A DNA stretch of 64,000 nt, taken from contig NZ_QJJS01000006.1 in assembly GCF_003201595.1 (NCBI RefSeq), forward strand, positions 62,001 through 126,000. The letters are read 5' to 3'. Shown here one piece after another: positions 43,644 through 52,876 of this stretch. Every line of letters begins with the position of its first letter. Positions within the stretch are counted from its first letter, which is position 1. Position numbers and translations under genes: made by a program. The DNA comes from Sphaerotilus hippei (GTDB lineage Bacteria; Pseudomonadota; Gammaproteobacteria; Burkholderiales; Burkholderiaceae_C). The notes under the pieces were generated by a model that searched no databases, was not told the DNA's origin, and saw only the letters and a list, made by a program, of their open reading frames with translations.

Positions 43644-44236
43644 TCGTCTTCCTGTTCTCCGAGCAGCTGGACATCGATGCCGTCGCACAGGCAGTGGATG
43701 GCCAGCAGGTGGACTTCCTGGATGCGTGCCGTGCGGGCATGGGGCACGCAGATGTGCACGTCGGTCTCCTTGAGCGCCTGGCCGATCTTGCCGCCGCCCT
43801 TGCCGGTCAGCGCGACCACGATCATCTCCTTGTCGTGCGCGACCTCGATGGCCGCCAGCACGTTGGACGAGTTGCCGCTGGTGCTGATGGCCAGCAGCAC
43901 GTCGCCGGGGTGGCCCAGCGCCTGCACCTGCTTGGAGAAGATCTGGTCGAAGGCGTAGTCGTTGGCGACCGCGGTGATGATCGACGTGTCGGTCGACAGC
44001 GAGATCGCTGCCAGGCCCGGGCGCTCGCGCTCGAAGCGGCCGACGAACTCGGCCGCGAAGTGCTGAGCGTCGCCCGCGGAGCCGCCATTGCCGCAGGCGA
44101 GCACCTTGCCGCCCGAGGTGATGCAGCCGAGGATGGCGTTCACCGCGTCGGCAATGGGTCGGGTGAGGGTCTCGGCCGCGGCGTACTTGAGGTCGGCGCT
44201 GTCGAAGAACTGTTGTTGGATGCGTTGCTGCAGCAT
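43640..44236 (-). CDS. SIS-domain protein (DiaA/GmhA family)
   Basis: A 198-residue sugar-isomerase-domain protein. Marks are [22 protein letters not shown] and [16 protein letters not shown]. It is either DiaA, which binds DnaA and helps start replication, or a GmhA-like phosphoheptose isomerase. Its place between yraN and the DolP-like gene favours DiaA, while the catalytic-type residues do not exclude isomerase activity. ATG 44236 is used rather than the in-frame ATG nine codons upstream, because [13 protein letters not shown] is the usual start. Confidence 0.88.
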   Translation of the reverse strand: MLQQRIQQQFFDSADLKYAAAETLTRPIADAVNAILGCITSGGKVLACGNGGSAGDAQHFAAEFVGRFERERPGLAAISLSTDTSIITAVANDYAFDQIFSKQVQALGHPGDVLLAISTSGNSSNVLAAIEVAHDKEMIVVALTGKGGGKIGQALKETDVHICVPHARTARIQEVHLLAIHCLCDGIDVQLLGEQEDE

Positions 44237-44303
44237 GGGCCAATGATATGTCAGCGCCCGCACCGTTTCTGGCGTGGTGCCTGGCCGGTCGGGCGAGCCC
44301 GGT

Positions 44304-44738
44304 TCAGGCGTCGAAGGCGGCGCTCAGCCACTGCAGCTCACCCCCGTCGATCGCGACGACGTCGAAGCGGCAGGGGGGCCATTCGCCGGGCAGGCGCAGC
44401 AGGTAGCGCTGGGCGGCATAGACCAGCCGCTGCCGCTTGGCGTGCGTGACGCTGGCGGCCGCGCCGCCCTGCGACCGGCTGAGCCGGCTGCGCACCTCGA
44501 CGAAGACCAGCGTGCCGTCGCGGTCGCGCATGATCAGGTCGATTTCGCCGGCCCGCCGGCTGGGGCCGGCCGCGACCCGATAATTGCGCTCCACCAGCCG
44601 CAGGCCCTGGCTCAGCAGATGCTGCAGGGCGCGTGCTTCCGCGGCGCTGCCCCGCTCCCGGCGGGCGGCGTCCTGTTCTTCCGCCGACTGCTTCAACCGA
44701 GGGGCGATCTCGCCCGCCTTGCCTGTGAGCCTGGACAC
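44304..44738 (-). CDS. yraN: YraN/UPF0102 family nuclease-fold protein
   Basis: A 144-residue UPF0102 protein with the restriction-endonuclease-like core GEIDLIMRD followed by LVFVEVRSR, the D-ExK-like site typical of the family (Arg for Lys is common). It also has the RLVERNYR motif. Its role is unknown, possibly in DNA processing or repair. The only good start is GTG 44738, with GGGGAGA upstream. That puts its first codons in a 14-base divergent overlap with the start of rsmI. Confidence 0.88.
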   Translation of the reverse strand: MSRLTGKAGEIAPRLKQSAEEQDAARRERGSAAEARALQHLLSQGLRLVERNYRVAAGPSRRAGEIDLIMRDRDGTLVFVEVRSRLSRSQGGAAASVTHAKRQRLVYAAQRYLLRLPGEWPPCRFDVVAIDGGELQWLSAAFDA

Positions 44739-45735
44739 TCTTGTTTCTCCCCTGCTGCTGCAGGCGGCCGCCCAGGCCGCCGGCGGGCAGCAGCATCCCG
44801 CCGGCACACTGTATGTCGTGGCCACCCCGATCGGCAACCTCGCCGACCTCAGCCTGCGGGCCATCCACGTGCTGGCGCTGGCCGACGCCGTGGCCTGCGA
44901 GGACACCCGCGTCAGCGGCGGCCTGCTGCAGCGCCTGGGCCTGCACAAGCCGCTGCTGTCGGTGCACGAGCACAACGAGGAGCGTGCGGCGCTGGGCGTG
45001 ATCGACCGGCTGGTGCGCGGCGAGCGGGTGGCCTACGTCAGCGATGCCGGCACCCCGGCCGTGTCCGATCCGGGCGCGCGGCTGGTCGCGGCCGTGCGTG
45101 CGGCCGGTCACCGCGTGCTGCCCCTGCCGGGCGCCAGCGCCGTGGTCACGGCGCTGAGCGCGGCCGGTGACGTGCAGGCCAGCGGCTTCCGTTTTGTCGG
45201 TTTCCTGTCGCCCAAGGCGCAGGCCCGCGCGGCCGCGCTGCAGGCGCTGGCCGGCGAGACCGCCAGCTGCGTGCTGTTCGAGGCGCCCCATCGCATCGAG
45301 GCGCTGGGTGCGGCGCTGGCCGAGGTGCTGCCGGGGCGGCAGGTGACCGTCTGCCGCGAGCTGACCAAGCAGTTCGAGTCCATCCACACGGTGGTGGCCG
45401 CGCAGCTGCCGGCCTGGCTGGCCGAGGACGCCGACCGCCGGCGTGGCGAGTTCGTGCTGGTGCTGCATGGCGCACCGGCGGCCGAGACCACGCTGCTGGC
45501 GCAGTCCGTGCCGCTCGACCGCCTGCTCGAGACCCTGCTGGCGGCGCTGCCGCTGCGCCAGGCCACCGACCTGGCCGCCCAGGCCAGCGGCGTCTCGCGC
45601 AAGCAGCTCTACCAGCAGGCGCTGGCGCGGCGCCAGCAGGCCGGGGACGGGCAGGACGAAGCGCAGGATGCCGGGGACGAGGGCGGTGACGGGGGCGGCG
45701 CGGGCGACGGTGGATGCGGCAGCGGCGGGGACTGA
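44725..45735 (+). CDS. rsmI: 16S rRNA 2'-O-ribose C1402 methyltransferase
   Basis: RsmI methylates the 2'-hydroxyl of C1402 in the decoding centre of 16S rRNA using S-adenosylmethionine. The 336-residue protein has the signature GTLYVVATPIGNLADLSLRA, CEDTRVSGGLL, YVSDAGTPAVSDPG and LPGASAVVTAL. The last about 20 residues are Gly/Asp-rich and dispensable-looking. The start is GTG 44725 without a clear ribosome-binding site; no ATG precedes the conserved core. It overlaps the divergent yraN start by 14 bases. Confidence 0.93.
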   Translation: MSLDTLVSPLLLQAAAQAAGGQQHPAGTLYVVATPIGNLADLSLRAIHVLALADAVACEDTRVSGGLLQRLGLHKPLLSVHEHNEERAALGVIDRLVRGERVAYVSDAGTPAVSDPGARLVAAVRAAGHRVLPLPGASAVVTALSAAGDVQASGFRFVGFLSPKAQARAAALQALAGETASCVLFEAPHRIEALGAALAEVLPGRQVTVCRELTKQFESIHTVVAAQLPAWLAEDADRRRGEFVLVLHGAPAAETTLLAQSVPLDRLLETLLAALPLRQATDLAAQASGVSRKQLYQQALARRQQAGDGQDEAQDAGDEGGDGGGAGDGGCGSGGD

Positions 45736-45827
45736 AGCCCGGCGGCATTTGTTACGTCTTGTTGCGCTTGCGCGCTTTCCGGCCACAATCGGCAGGTCGA
45801 TAAGAACCCGTGCCTGCCCCATCCCCC

Positions 45828-47009
45828 ATGCTGCGTATCGCCCTCGTCACCCCGATGCTGCCGGTGGCCCACGACCAGACCCGTGGCCGCTACATCCACG
45901 AGACGGCGCGCTCGCTCGGTCGACTGGCCACCGTGCGCACCTTCTTTCAGACCATGCAGTACCCGCGGCTGCCCGGGCTGCGCCCGCGCAGCTACCTCTA
46001 TGGCGAGGTCGGCGCCGACTACACGCTCGACGGCTGCGACGTCGAGCATTTCCGCTACAGCGGCGTGCCGGTGCTCAGCCGGGGCTGGAACGGCCACATC
46101 GCCAGCTGGTCGCTGACCCCGCGCGTGCGCCGTTTCCGGCCCGACCTGGTGCTGGCCTACTGGGTCTATCCGGACGGATTCGCCGCCTTGCGCACCGCCC
46201 GGGCGCTGGGCGTGCCCTGCGTGGTCGGCGCGCTCGGCTCGGACATCCACGTGCGCTCGGGCGTCAACCAGACGATGACCCGGCGCACCATCGCCGGCGT
46301 CGACGCGCTGCTGACGGTCAGCGAGGCGATGCGCCAGTACACGATCCGCGAGTTCGACGCGGCCCCCGAGCGGGTGCACACCATCGTCAACGGCTTCAAC
46401 ACCCAGGTCTTCCGGCCGATGGATGGCGCCGCGATGCGGCTCAAGTGGGGCGTCGGGCCGCGCGAGAAGCTGATCGTCTACGTCGGCCGCTTCGTCGAGG
46501 CCAAGGGCATGCGCGAGCTGGTGAGCGCGTTCGCGACACTGGCCGCGAGCGACCCCGACCTCAGCCTCGCGCTGGTGGGCGATGGCGTGATGAAGGACGA
46601 GCTCACCGGGCTGCTGGAGTCCACCGGGCTGCGCCACCGGGTCCACTTCCCGGGCGGCCTGCCGCCCGAGCAGGTGGCCGAGTGGATCAATGCCGCCGAC
46701 GTGCTGACGCTGCCCAGCTGGAGCGAGGGGTATCCGAACGTGGTGGTCGAGGGGGTGGCCTGCGGCCGGCCGGTGGTGGCCACCGACGTCGGCGGCACCC
46801 GCGAGATCCTGAACGCGCGCAACGGCGTGCTGATCCCGCCCCGTGACGCCGCCGCGCTGGCCGACGGCCTGCGCCGGGCGCTCGACGGCGTGTGGGACCA
46901 TGGCGCCATCGCCGCGGCGATGAACCGCAGCTGGGACGACGTGGCCGTCGAGACGCTGGCCGTGTGCGAGCAGGTGGCCCGCTCGGCCGCCGGGCGGCGC
47001 GTCGCCTGA
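45828..47009 (+). CDS. GT4-family glycosyltransferase
   Basis: A 393-residue glycosyltransferase of the GT4, GT-B fold type. The donor-site motif is EGYPNVVVEGVACGRPVVATDVGGTREI, given here as family signature EGxPNVxxE. The phosphate-binding strand VYVGRFVEAKGMRELV starts the C-terminal domain. The N-terminal half (ALVTPMLPVAHDQTRGRYIH) is the acceptor domain. It probably acts at the cytoplasmic membrane face on exopolysaccharide, capsule or LPS. ATG 45828 is used; GTG 45810 is the alternative. It stands alone, so the glycan cannot be named. Confidence 0.88.
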   Translation: MLRIALVTPMLPVAHDQTRGRYIHETARSLGRLATVRTFFQTMQYPRLPGLRPRSYLYGEVGADYTLDGCDVEHFRYSGVPVLSRGWNGHIASWSLTPRVRRFRPDLVLAYWVYPDGFAALRTARALGVPCVVGALGSDIHVRSGVNQTMTRRTIAGVDALLTVSEAMRQYTIREFDAAPERVHTIVNGFNTQVFRPMDGAAMRLKWGVGPREKLIVYVGRFVEAKGMRELVSAFATLAASDPDLSLALVGDGVMKDELTGLLESTGLRHRVHFPGGLPPEQVAEWINAADVLTLPSWSEGYPNVVVEGVACGRPVVATDVGGTREILNARNGVLIPPRDAAALADGLRRALDGVWDHGAIAAAMNRSWDDVAVETLAVCEQVARSAAGRRVA

Positions 47010-47052
47010 GGCGCGTCGCCCGCCGGCCGCGTCAGGCCGGGCGGCGCGCCTC
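47008..47052. terminator. Nested inverted repeat between glycosyltransferase and ribF
   Basis: GAGGCGCG (47008-47015) and CGCGCCTC (47045-47052) enclose a second GCCCG/CGGGC pairing. The two genes converge here. There is no T-run. Confidence 0.45.
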
Positions 47053-48009
47053 GAACCAGGCCCGCGCGTCGAGCACGTCCCGGGCGATGCCGTCCTGGAG
47101 CGCCTCGAGCGACGGGTAGCGGCGTTCGTCGTGCAGCTTGTGCAGCAGCTCGACGCTGACCACCTCGCCGTAGCCCCCGTCGAGGGGCAGGTCGGCCGGC
47201 CATTGCAGCGCATGCACCTCCAGCAGCACCCGGCCGGCGTCTTCCACCGTCGGTCGCACGCCCAGGCTGGCCACGGCCTGCAGCGGGCGCGCGTCCGGGC
47301 CGCCCAGGCCACGCACCTGCACGACGAAGATGCCCTGTGCGGCGGGCCGGGGGTGGGCAAAGCGCAGGTTCATCGTGCGGAAGCCGAGGTCCCGACCGAG
47401 CTTGCGGCCGTGGATCACGTGGCCGCTGATGCTGTAGGGGCGGCCCAGCAGCTCGGCCGCCCGCGCCATGTCGCCGGCGGCCAGCGCCTCGCGCGTCGCG
47501 GAGCTGGACACCCGCAGGCCGTGCACCTCGTAGCTCATCATGCGGGCGACGTCGAAGCCCTTGCGCGTGCCGGCCGCGTCCAGCATCGTGTAGTCGCCGG
47601 CACGCCGGGCACCGAAGCGGAAGTCGTCACCGACCAGCACGTAACGTGCGCCCAGGCCCTGCACCAGCACCTCGTCGATGAAGGCCTCGGGCGGCTGGCC
47701 GGCCAGGCGCTGGTCGAAGCGCATCAGCACCACCTGGTCGACCCCGCAGCGGTCGAGCTCCTGCAGCTTGTCGCGCAGCGTCGCGATGCGCGAGGGCGCC
47801 TTCTCCGGCGTGCCCGCACGGGCGGCGAAGAAGTCGCGCGGGTGCGGTTCGAAGGTCAGCACGCAGCTGGGCAGGCCGCGGTGGCGTGCCTCGTTGATCA
47901 GCAGGGCCAGCATGGCCTGATGACCCCGGTGCACGCCGTCGAAGTTGCCGATCGTCAGCGCGCAGGCCCGGGCCAGGCCGGGGTGGTGATGTCCACGAAA
48001 CACTTGCAT
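47032..48009 (-). CDS. ribF: Bifunctional riboflavin kinase / FMN adenylyltransferase
   Basis: RibF turns riboflavin into FMN and FAD in the cytoplasm. The 325-residue protein has the adenylyltransferase motif TIGNFDGVHRGHQ at about residue 20 and the C-terminal kinase domain from about residue 185 (GRPYSISGHVIHGRKLG). The kinase PTAN motif reads RTMN here, as I recall from other beta-proteobacterial RibF proteins. It lies upstream of no obvious partner; ileS and lspA, common neighbours elsewhere, are absent. Confidence 0.95.
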   Translation of the reverse strand: MQVFRGHHHPGLARACALTIGNFDGVHRGHQAMLALLINEARHRGLPSCVLTFEPHPRDFFAARAGTPEKAPSRIATLRDKLQELDRCGVDQVVLMRFDQRLAGQPPEAFIDEVLVQGLGARYVLVGDDFRFGARRAGDYTMLDAAGTRKGFDVARMMSYEVHGLRVSSSATREALAAGDMARAAELLGRPYSISGHVIHGRKLGRDLGFRTMNLRFAHPRPAAQGIFVVQVRGLGGPDARPLQAVASLGVRPTVEDAGRVLLEVHALQWPADLPLDGGYGEVVSVELLHKLHDERRYPSLEALQDGIARDVLDARAWFEARRPA

Positions 48010-48040
48010 GGCGGGATTATCGACCGCCGGGGCGATGCCT

Positions 48041-48688
48041 TCAGTCCCAGCTCAGGATCCAGTGCGCACGCGCCCGTCCGGCCGCGATCAGCCGGGCGTT
48101 GGGGTCGTCGGTCTGCGCCATCCAGTCGAGCGCCTGCTGCTCGCTGCGGCCGTAGCGCATGTGGCGGGCCTTCAGGCGTTCGCGGCGGGCGGTCTCGTCC
48201 ACGTCGACGTACCAGACCTCGTCGAGCAGCCCGGCCACCTGCTGCCACGGGCCCTGCTCGAGCAGCAGGTAGTTGCCTTCGGTGACGATCAGCGGCGTGT
48301 CGCCGTGCACGCCGATCGCGCCGGCCACCGGCTCCTCGATCTCGCGACGGAATTCGGGGGCGTAGACCCGCTCGTCCCCGGTCTGCGTGCGCAGCCGGCG
48401 CAGCAGCGCGACGTAGCCGTCGCTGTCGAAGGTGTCCGGCGCGCCCTTGCGTCCGGCCCGGCCCAGGCGCTCGAGCTCGGCCTGCGCCAGGTGGTAGCCG
48501 TCCATCGGTACGACCCGGGCCTGCTCGCCCAGCGCGGCGGCGATGGCCTCGGCGACGGTCGACTTGCCGGCCCCGGGGGCCCCGACCAGGCCGAGCAGGC
48601 GGCGTGGCGAGCGGCCGGGCGACGGTGCCATCAGCTGCTGCAGGCGGGCCTGCGCGTCGGCAGGCAGGCGCGGAGGGGCGCCGCTCAC
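48041..48688 (-). CDS. P-loop nucleoside/nucleotide kinase-like protein (YggC/FrcK type)
   Basis: A 215-residue P-loop kinase related to uridine kinase, PanK and the FrcK/YggC group. Walker A is VGAPGAGKSTVAEA, followed by VVPMDGYHLAQAELERLG and GAPDTFDSDGYVALLRRL, which are characteristic. The lid has ERLKARHMRYGRS. The substrate is unknown; relatives phosphorylate pantothenate, uridine or fructose. The start is GTG 48688, overlapping the rsuA stop as GTGA, so the two are translationally coupled. Confidence 0.85.
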   Translation of the reverse strand: MSGAPPRLPADAQARLQQLMAPSPGRSPRRLLGLVGAPGAGKSTVAEAIAAALGEQARVVPMDGYHLAQAELERLGRAGRKGAPDTFDSDGYVALLRRLRTQTGDERVYAPEFRREIEEPVAGAIGVHGDTPLIVTEGNYLLLEQGPWQQVAGLLDEVWYVDVDETARRERLKARHMRYGRSEQQALDWMAQTDDPNARLIAAGRARAHWILSWD

Positions 48689-49470
48689 GGCTGCACCTCG
48701 GCCTCGGCGGCCGTGGCGGCGGGCGGCGCGGTGTCGAAGAGGGCGGGGTCGACCCAGCGCCACTGGCCCGGCGCGCAGTCCTCGGGCACCGTCACCGGGC
48801 CGAAGGCGCTGCGGTGCAGCTGCTCCACATGGTTGCCCACCGCGGCGAGCATGCGCTTGACCTGGTGGTACTTGCCTTCGGTCAGCGTGAGCTGCAGGCT
48901 GAATTCATCGACCTGCGTGCAGGCCGCCGGCACCACGACGCTCGGATCGTCGACCAGCACCACCCCGGCGAGCAGCTTGCGGATCTGCTCCTCGGTCACC
49001 GGCCGGGCGCAGCGCACGTCGTAGACCTTGTTCACGTGCTTGCGCGGATGGGTCAGGCGGTGGATTAGCGCACCGTCGTCGGTCAGCAGCAGCACGCCGG
49101 TGGTGTCCTGGTCGAGCCGGCCCACCGGCTGCACCCCGCGGCGGCGCAGCGGCGCGGGCAGCAGGCTCAGCACGCTGGGCCAGACCTTGGGCTTCTGCGA
49201 GCACTCGAAGCCCGCGGGCTTGTGCAGCATCAGCAGCGCATGCTCGCGCACCGGCCAGTCGACCCCCTCGATGTTGAGCACCAGCCCCTCCAGCGGAATC
49301 TGGTCGAACGGGTCGTCGAGCAGCTGGCCGTCGCGGCGCACCGCACCCGACAGAGACAGGCCGCGGCATTCGTGGCGGGTGCCGAAACCGAGGTTGAAGA
49401 GGATGTCCTCGACGCAGAGTTCGGAGATCGTCTGCGCGCGGCGCGCCTGGGCCTTGTTTTTCTTGGACAT
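48685..49470 (-). CDS. rsuA: Ribosomal small-subunit pseudouridine synthase (RsuA family)
   Basis: RsuA-family enzymes convert a uridine in rRNA (U516 in 16S for RsuA) to pseudouridine. The 261 residues include an S4-like N-terminal region and the catalytic Asp in VGRLDQDTTGVLLLTDDG, followed by KVYDVRC and LTEGKYHQVKRMLAAVGN. RsuA and RluE/RluF differ little by eye, so the exact target is not certain. An Ala-rich tail ends the protein. ATG 49470 is used. The P-loop kinase gene follows with a GTGA overlap. Confidence 0.88.
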   Translation of the reverse strand: MSKKNKAQARRAQTISELCVEDILFNLGFGTRHECRGLSLSGAVRRDGQLLDDPFDQIPLEGLVLNIEGVDWPVREHALLMLHKPAGFECSQKPKVWPSVLSLLPAPLRRRGVQPVGRLDQDTTGVLLLTDDGALIHRLTHPRKHVNKVYDVRCARPVTEEQIRKLLAGVVLVDDPSVVVPAACTQVDEFSLQLTLTEGKYHQVKRMLAAVGNHVEQLHRSAFGPVTVPEDCAPGQWRWVDPALFDTAPPAATAAEAEVQP

Positions 49471-49681
49471 GGGGATGAACGGGGACGTGTTTCAGGGTTC
49501 AGCGGGGGCACTAGTGTGGAGCATGTCGCAGCCCTGGGGGGCTTCGCGACGGGGTTTGTTCTGCATCAAGCACCGGGGCGGGTATCGGCATCGATCGACG
49601 AGCCTGAACTGATAGAAACGCACGAACGAACGATCGGTACCAACCGACACCACCTCTCCCGTCCTTCCCTTCCGAGATGCC

Positions 49682-51271
49682 ATGGCCCCTTCCGCCGCTC
49701 CGCCCCGCCCCGTCACCGACCGTGAGCATGTCTACGATGCCCGCTGGATGCTGGTGTCCACGACCGATCTGCAGGGTCGCATCACCCATTGCAACCGGGA
49801 GTTCGTGACGGTCAGCGGGTACGCCTACGATGAGCTGATCGGCCAGCCCCACCACCTGATCCGCCATCCGGACATGTCGCCCGAGGCCTTCCGCGACCTG
49901 TGGTCGACGATCGGACGGGGCCGGCCCTGGACCGGCGTGGTCAAGAACCGCTGCCGCAACGGTGACCACTACTGGGTGCTGGCCCATGTGACCCCGGTGC
50001 TGGAAGGGGGACGGCCCGTGGGCTACATGTCGGTGCGCCTGGCGCCCGACCGGGCGCAGATCGCCGCGGCCGAGACCCTGCACGCCCGCCTGGCCGAGGA
50101 GCGCCATCGCCCGTCGCCGCGCTGGCGCCTGCATGCCGGGCGGCTGCGCCGCACCGGCTGGCGCGACTGGCCCCACCGCATCTGGCGCCTCTCGCTCGTC
50201 CAGCGCATGAGCGCGGCGATGGTGCTGCTCGCGCTGGCCACCGTGCTGCCGGGGCTGTACTGGGCCTGGGCCGGCATCCAGCCCGCGCCCTGGATGAGCG
50301 CGACCGCCGGCCTGTGGCTGGGCCTGCCGGTGATCGTCGCGCTGATGACCTGGTTCGAGGTCCAGGTGGCCCGGCCGCTGCGCCTGGCCGACACGATGGC
50401 CGCCCAGGTGGCCAGCTGCCGGCTCTCGATGCGGCTGGACTACGACCCGACCAGCCCGCTGGGCTCGCTGCTGCGCCGGCTCGACCTGATCAACCTGAAC
50501 ATGCGCGCGATCGTCTCGGAGGTGCGCGCGGAGGTCGGCATGATGCGCGGGGCGACCGAGTCGCTGGCGCGTGGCAGCCGGCAGATGGCCGCCCACGCCG
50601 ACGCCCAGGCCGCCAGCCTGGAGCAGACCGCCGCGGCCCTGCAGCAGATCGCCGGCACGGTCGAGGACGCCGCGCACAGCACCCACGAGCTGAGCGAGCA
50701 GAGCCGCCACGCCAGCCAGCGGGCGGCCGAAGGCGGCGCGACGATGGAGGAGGTGACGGCGATGATGCACACCATCCGCAAGTCGTCGCTGCGCATGAAC
50801 GAGATCGTCGAGACGATCGAGCAGATCGCCAGCCAGACCCACCTGCTGGCGCTCAACGCGGCGGTCGAGGCGGCCCGCGCCGGTGATCAGGGACGAGGCT
50901 TCGGGGTCGTGGCGGGGGACGTGCGCACGCTGGCCCAGCGCAGCCGCGATGCGGTGCGCGAGATCGGCCAGCTGATCGGCATGTCCACCGGCGAGGTGCG
51001 CCAGGGGGCCGATCGGGTCGACGGCGTGGCTCGGCGCATCGCCGAGGTGGTGCAGGAGGCCCGTGGCGTGGCCGAGCGCCTGGAGGCCGTCAGCCGGGCC
51101 GCCCGCCAGCAGAACGAGGGCATCGGCCAGGTCAACCTGGCCGTGCGCCAGCTCGACGAGGCCACCCAGCACAACGCGACGCTGGCCGAGCAGGCGGCAC
51201 AGTCGTGCCGGGCGCTGGAAGGCCAGGCGCTGGTGCTGGTGCGTTCGGTGCAGATCTTCCGGGCGGACTGA
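49682..51271 (+). CDS. Aer-like PAS-containing chemoreceptor
   Basis: A 529-residue energy or oxygen taxis receptor. Residues about 20-125 are a PAS domain of the Aer type ([20 protein letters not shown], then [13 protein letters not shown]), which binds FAD in E. coli Aer. Two adjacent membrane helices lie at about residues 180-225 with almost no periplasmic loop, then HAMP. The signalling hairpin contains [20 protein letters not shown]. It senses redox or electron-transport state from the cytoplasm, not an external ligand. Confidence 0.92.
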   Translation: MAPSAAPPRPVTDREHVYDARWMLVSTTDLQGRITHCNREFVTVSGYAYDELIGQPHHLIRHPDMSPEAFRDLWSTIGRGRPWTGVVKNRCRNGDHYWVLAHVTPVLEGGRPVGYMSVRLAPDRAQIAAAETLHARLAEERHRPSPRWRLHAGRLRRTGWRDWPHRIWRLSLVQRMSAAMVLLALATVLPGLYWAWAGIQPAPWMSATAGLWLGLPVIVALMTWFEVQVARPLRLADTMAAQVASCRLSMRLDYDPTSPLGSLLRRLDLINLNMRAIVSEVRAEVGMMRGATESLARGSRQMAAHADAQAASLEQTAAALQQIAGTVEDAAHSTHELSEQSRHASQRAAEGGATMEEVTAMMHTIRKSSLRMNEIVETIEQIASQTHLLALNAAVEAARAGDQGRGFGVVAGDVRTLAQRSRDAVREIGQLIGMSTGEVRQGADRVDGVARRIAEVVQEARGVAERLEAVSRAARQQNEGIGQVNLAVRQLDEATQHNATLAEQAAQSCRALEGQALVLVRSVQIFRAD

Positions 51272-51304
51272 GCGGCCCGCCCGGGCCGGGGGGCCCGCTC
51301 AGTC
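51266..51304. terminator. Hairpin spanning both stop codons of the Aer-like and yajQ genes
   Basis: GACTGAGCGG (51266-51275) and CCGCTCAGTC (51295-51304) form a 10-bp perfect stem. Each arm holds the TGA of one of the two convergent genes. The GC-rich loop can pair further, and there is no T-run. Confidence 0.6.
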
Positions 51305-51793
51305 GCGGAAGTTCTTCTGCGTCAGCGGCTGCTCGGGGAATTCCTTGCGCAGCATCGCGATGGCCAGCTGCAGGTCGTCGCGGTTCTTGCCGGTCACGCG
51401 CACCTCGTTGCCCTGGATGCTGGCCTGCACCTTGAGCTTGCTGTTCTTCACCGCGCCGGTGATCTTCTTGGCCAGCTCGGCCTCGATGCCGTCCTTGATC
51501 TTGTCGACGCGGCGCAGCTTGTCGCCGCCCATCTTCTCGAGCTTCTCGCCCTTGGTGAAGAAGTTGATGGTCACGCCCTGCTTGGTCAGCTTGCTGACCA
51601 GCACCTCGTAGATCTGGTCGATCTGGAAGTCGCTGTCGCCGACCAGGTGGATCTCCTTCTCCTTTTCCTTCAGCTCCAGGCTCGCGCTGGTGCCCTTGAA
51701 GTCGAAGCGCGTGCCGATTTCCTTGATGGCGGTGCTGACACCGTTGTTGATCTTGACCATGTCGGGTTCGAGGGCGACGTCAAAGCTGGGCAT
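51299..51793 (-). CDS. yajQ: YajQ family nucleotide-binding protein
   Basis: A 164-residue YajQ protein of two ferredoxin-like domains. Family blocks include MPSFDVALEPDMVKINNGVS, RFDFKGTSASLEL and VQASIQGNEVRVTGKNRDDLQ. YajQ homologues bind cyclic di-GMP in Xanthomonas and affect virulence gene expression. It is divergent from murB with only 28 bases between start codons, so the two share a tiny promoter region. It may connect to the GGDEF/EAL protein nearby; that link is speculative. Confidence 0.95.
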   Translation of the reverse strand: MPSFDVALEPDMVKINNGVSTAIKEIGTRFDFKGTSASLELKEKEKEIHLVGDSDFQIDQIYEVLVSKLTKQGVTINFFTKGEKLEKMGGDKLRRVDKIKDGIEAELAKKITGAVKNSKLKVQASIQGNEVRVTGKNRDDLQLAIAMLRKEFPEQPLTQKNFRD

Positions 51794-51821
51794 GTTTTTC
51801 TCTCAGGGAAAAGGGGGCGGA

Positions 51822-52859
51822 ATGGCGGAAAATTCTGCCATGCAAATCGAGACCGGCGTCAGCCTCAAATCTTTCAACACCTTCGCGCTGCCTGCGGTGG
51901 CGCACACGCTGATCCGCATCGAGGCGCCGGCCGACGTGCGCCGCGTCGTCGATCACCCCGAGTTCGGCCGGGCGCCCAAGTTCATCCTGGGCGGGGGCAG
52001 CAACATCGTGCTGGTGCGCGACGTGACCGCCTGCGTGCTGAAGATCGAGATCATGGGCCGCCGCGTGCTCGAGCAGCGCGAAGACGCGATCATCGTCGAA
52101 GCCGGGGCTGGCGAGTCCTGGCATGGTCTGGTGGCCTGGACCATCGAGCAGGGCCTGCCCGGGCTGGAGAACCTGGCGCTGATCCCCGGCACGGTCGGGG
52201 CCGCGCCGGTGCAGAACATCGGCGCCTACGGGCTGGAGCTGAAGGACCGCTTCGAGTCGCTCGACGCGGTCGACCTCGTCACCGGGCGCACCGTCACGCT
52301 GGACGCCCAGGCCTGCCGCTTCGGCTACCGCGACAGCGTCTTCAAGCAGGCCCTGGCGGGCAAGAGCGTCATCACCCGCGTGCGCCTGCGCCTGCCGCGG
52401 CCCTGGCAGCCGATGCTGGGCTACGTCGACCTGCAGCGCAAGATGGACGAGACCGGCATCGCCGAGCCCGACGCCCGGCAGATCTTCGACTGGGTCTGCG
52501 CGGTGCGGCGCGCCAAGCTGCCCGATCCGGCCGTGATCGGCAACGCCGGCAGCTTCTTCAAGAATCCGGTGGTCACGCCCGAGCAGTGCCGCGACATCAT
52601 CGCCCGCGATCCCCACCTGGTGCACTACCCGATGGACGACGGCAACTTCAAGCTCGCCGCCGGCTGGCTGATCGACGCCTGCGGCTGGAAGGGCAAGACG
52701 GTCGGCGGGGCCGGCGTCTACGACCGGCAGGCGCTGGTGCTGGTCAACCGCGGCGAGGCCCGGGGGGCCGAGGTGGTGACGCTGGCCCGGGCGATCCAGG
52801 AGAGTGTCTACGGCCGCTTCGGCATCCGGCTCGAACCCGAGCCGGTGGTGGTGGGCTGA
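51822..52859 (+). CDS. murB: UDP-N-acetylmuramate dehydrogenase
   Basis: MurB reduces UDP-GlcNAc-enolpyruvate to UDP-MurNAc in peptidoglycan synthesis, using FAD and NADPH. The 345-residue protein is type I, with LGGGSNIVLVRD, PGTVGAAPVQNIGAYGLEL, the catalytic Ser in NAGSFFKNP and the C-terminal Glu in GIRLEPEPV. ATG 51822 has AAGGGGG just upstream; ATG 51840 (MQIETGVSLKSFNTF) is the alternative and matches many homologues. It converges on rlpA. Confidence 0.95.
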   Translation: MAENSAMQIETGVSLKSFNTFALPAVAHTLIRIEAPADVRRVVDHPEFGRAPKFILGGGSNIVLVRDVTACVLKIEIMGRRVLEQREDAIIVEAGAGESWHGLVAWTIEQGLPGLENLALIPGTVGAAPVQNIGAYGLELKDRFESLDAVDLVTGRTVTLDAQACRFGYRDSVFKQALAGKSVITRVRLRLPRPWQPMLGYVDLQRKMDETGIAEPDARQIFDWVCAVRRAKLPDPAVIGNAGSFFKNPVVTPEQCRDIIARDPHLVHYPMDDGNFKLAAGWLIDACGWKGKTVGGAGVYDRQALVLVNRGEARGAEVVTLARAIQESVYGRFGIRLEPEPVVVG

Positions 52860-52876
52860 CGGCCCCGGGGCGGGCC

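Noticed and set aside
49610-49645. A possible flagellar sigma-28 promoter before the Aer-like gene (TAGAAACG, 11 bases, GATCGGTA)
   Set aside because: The spacing is right but the -10 half does not match GCCGATAA, so I do not call it.
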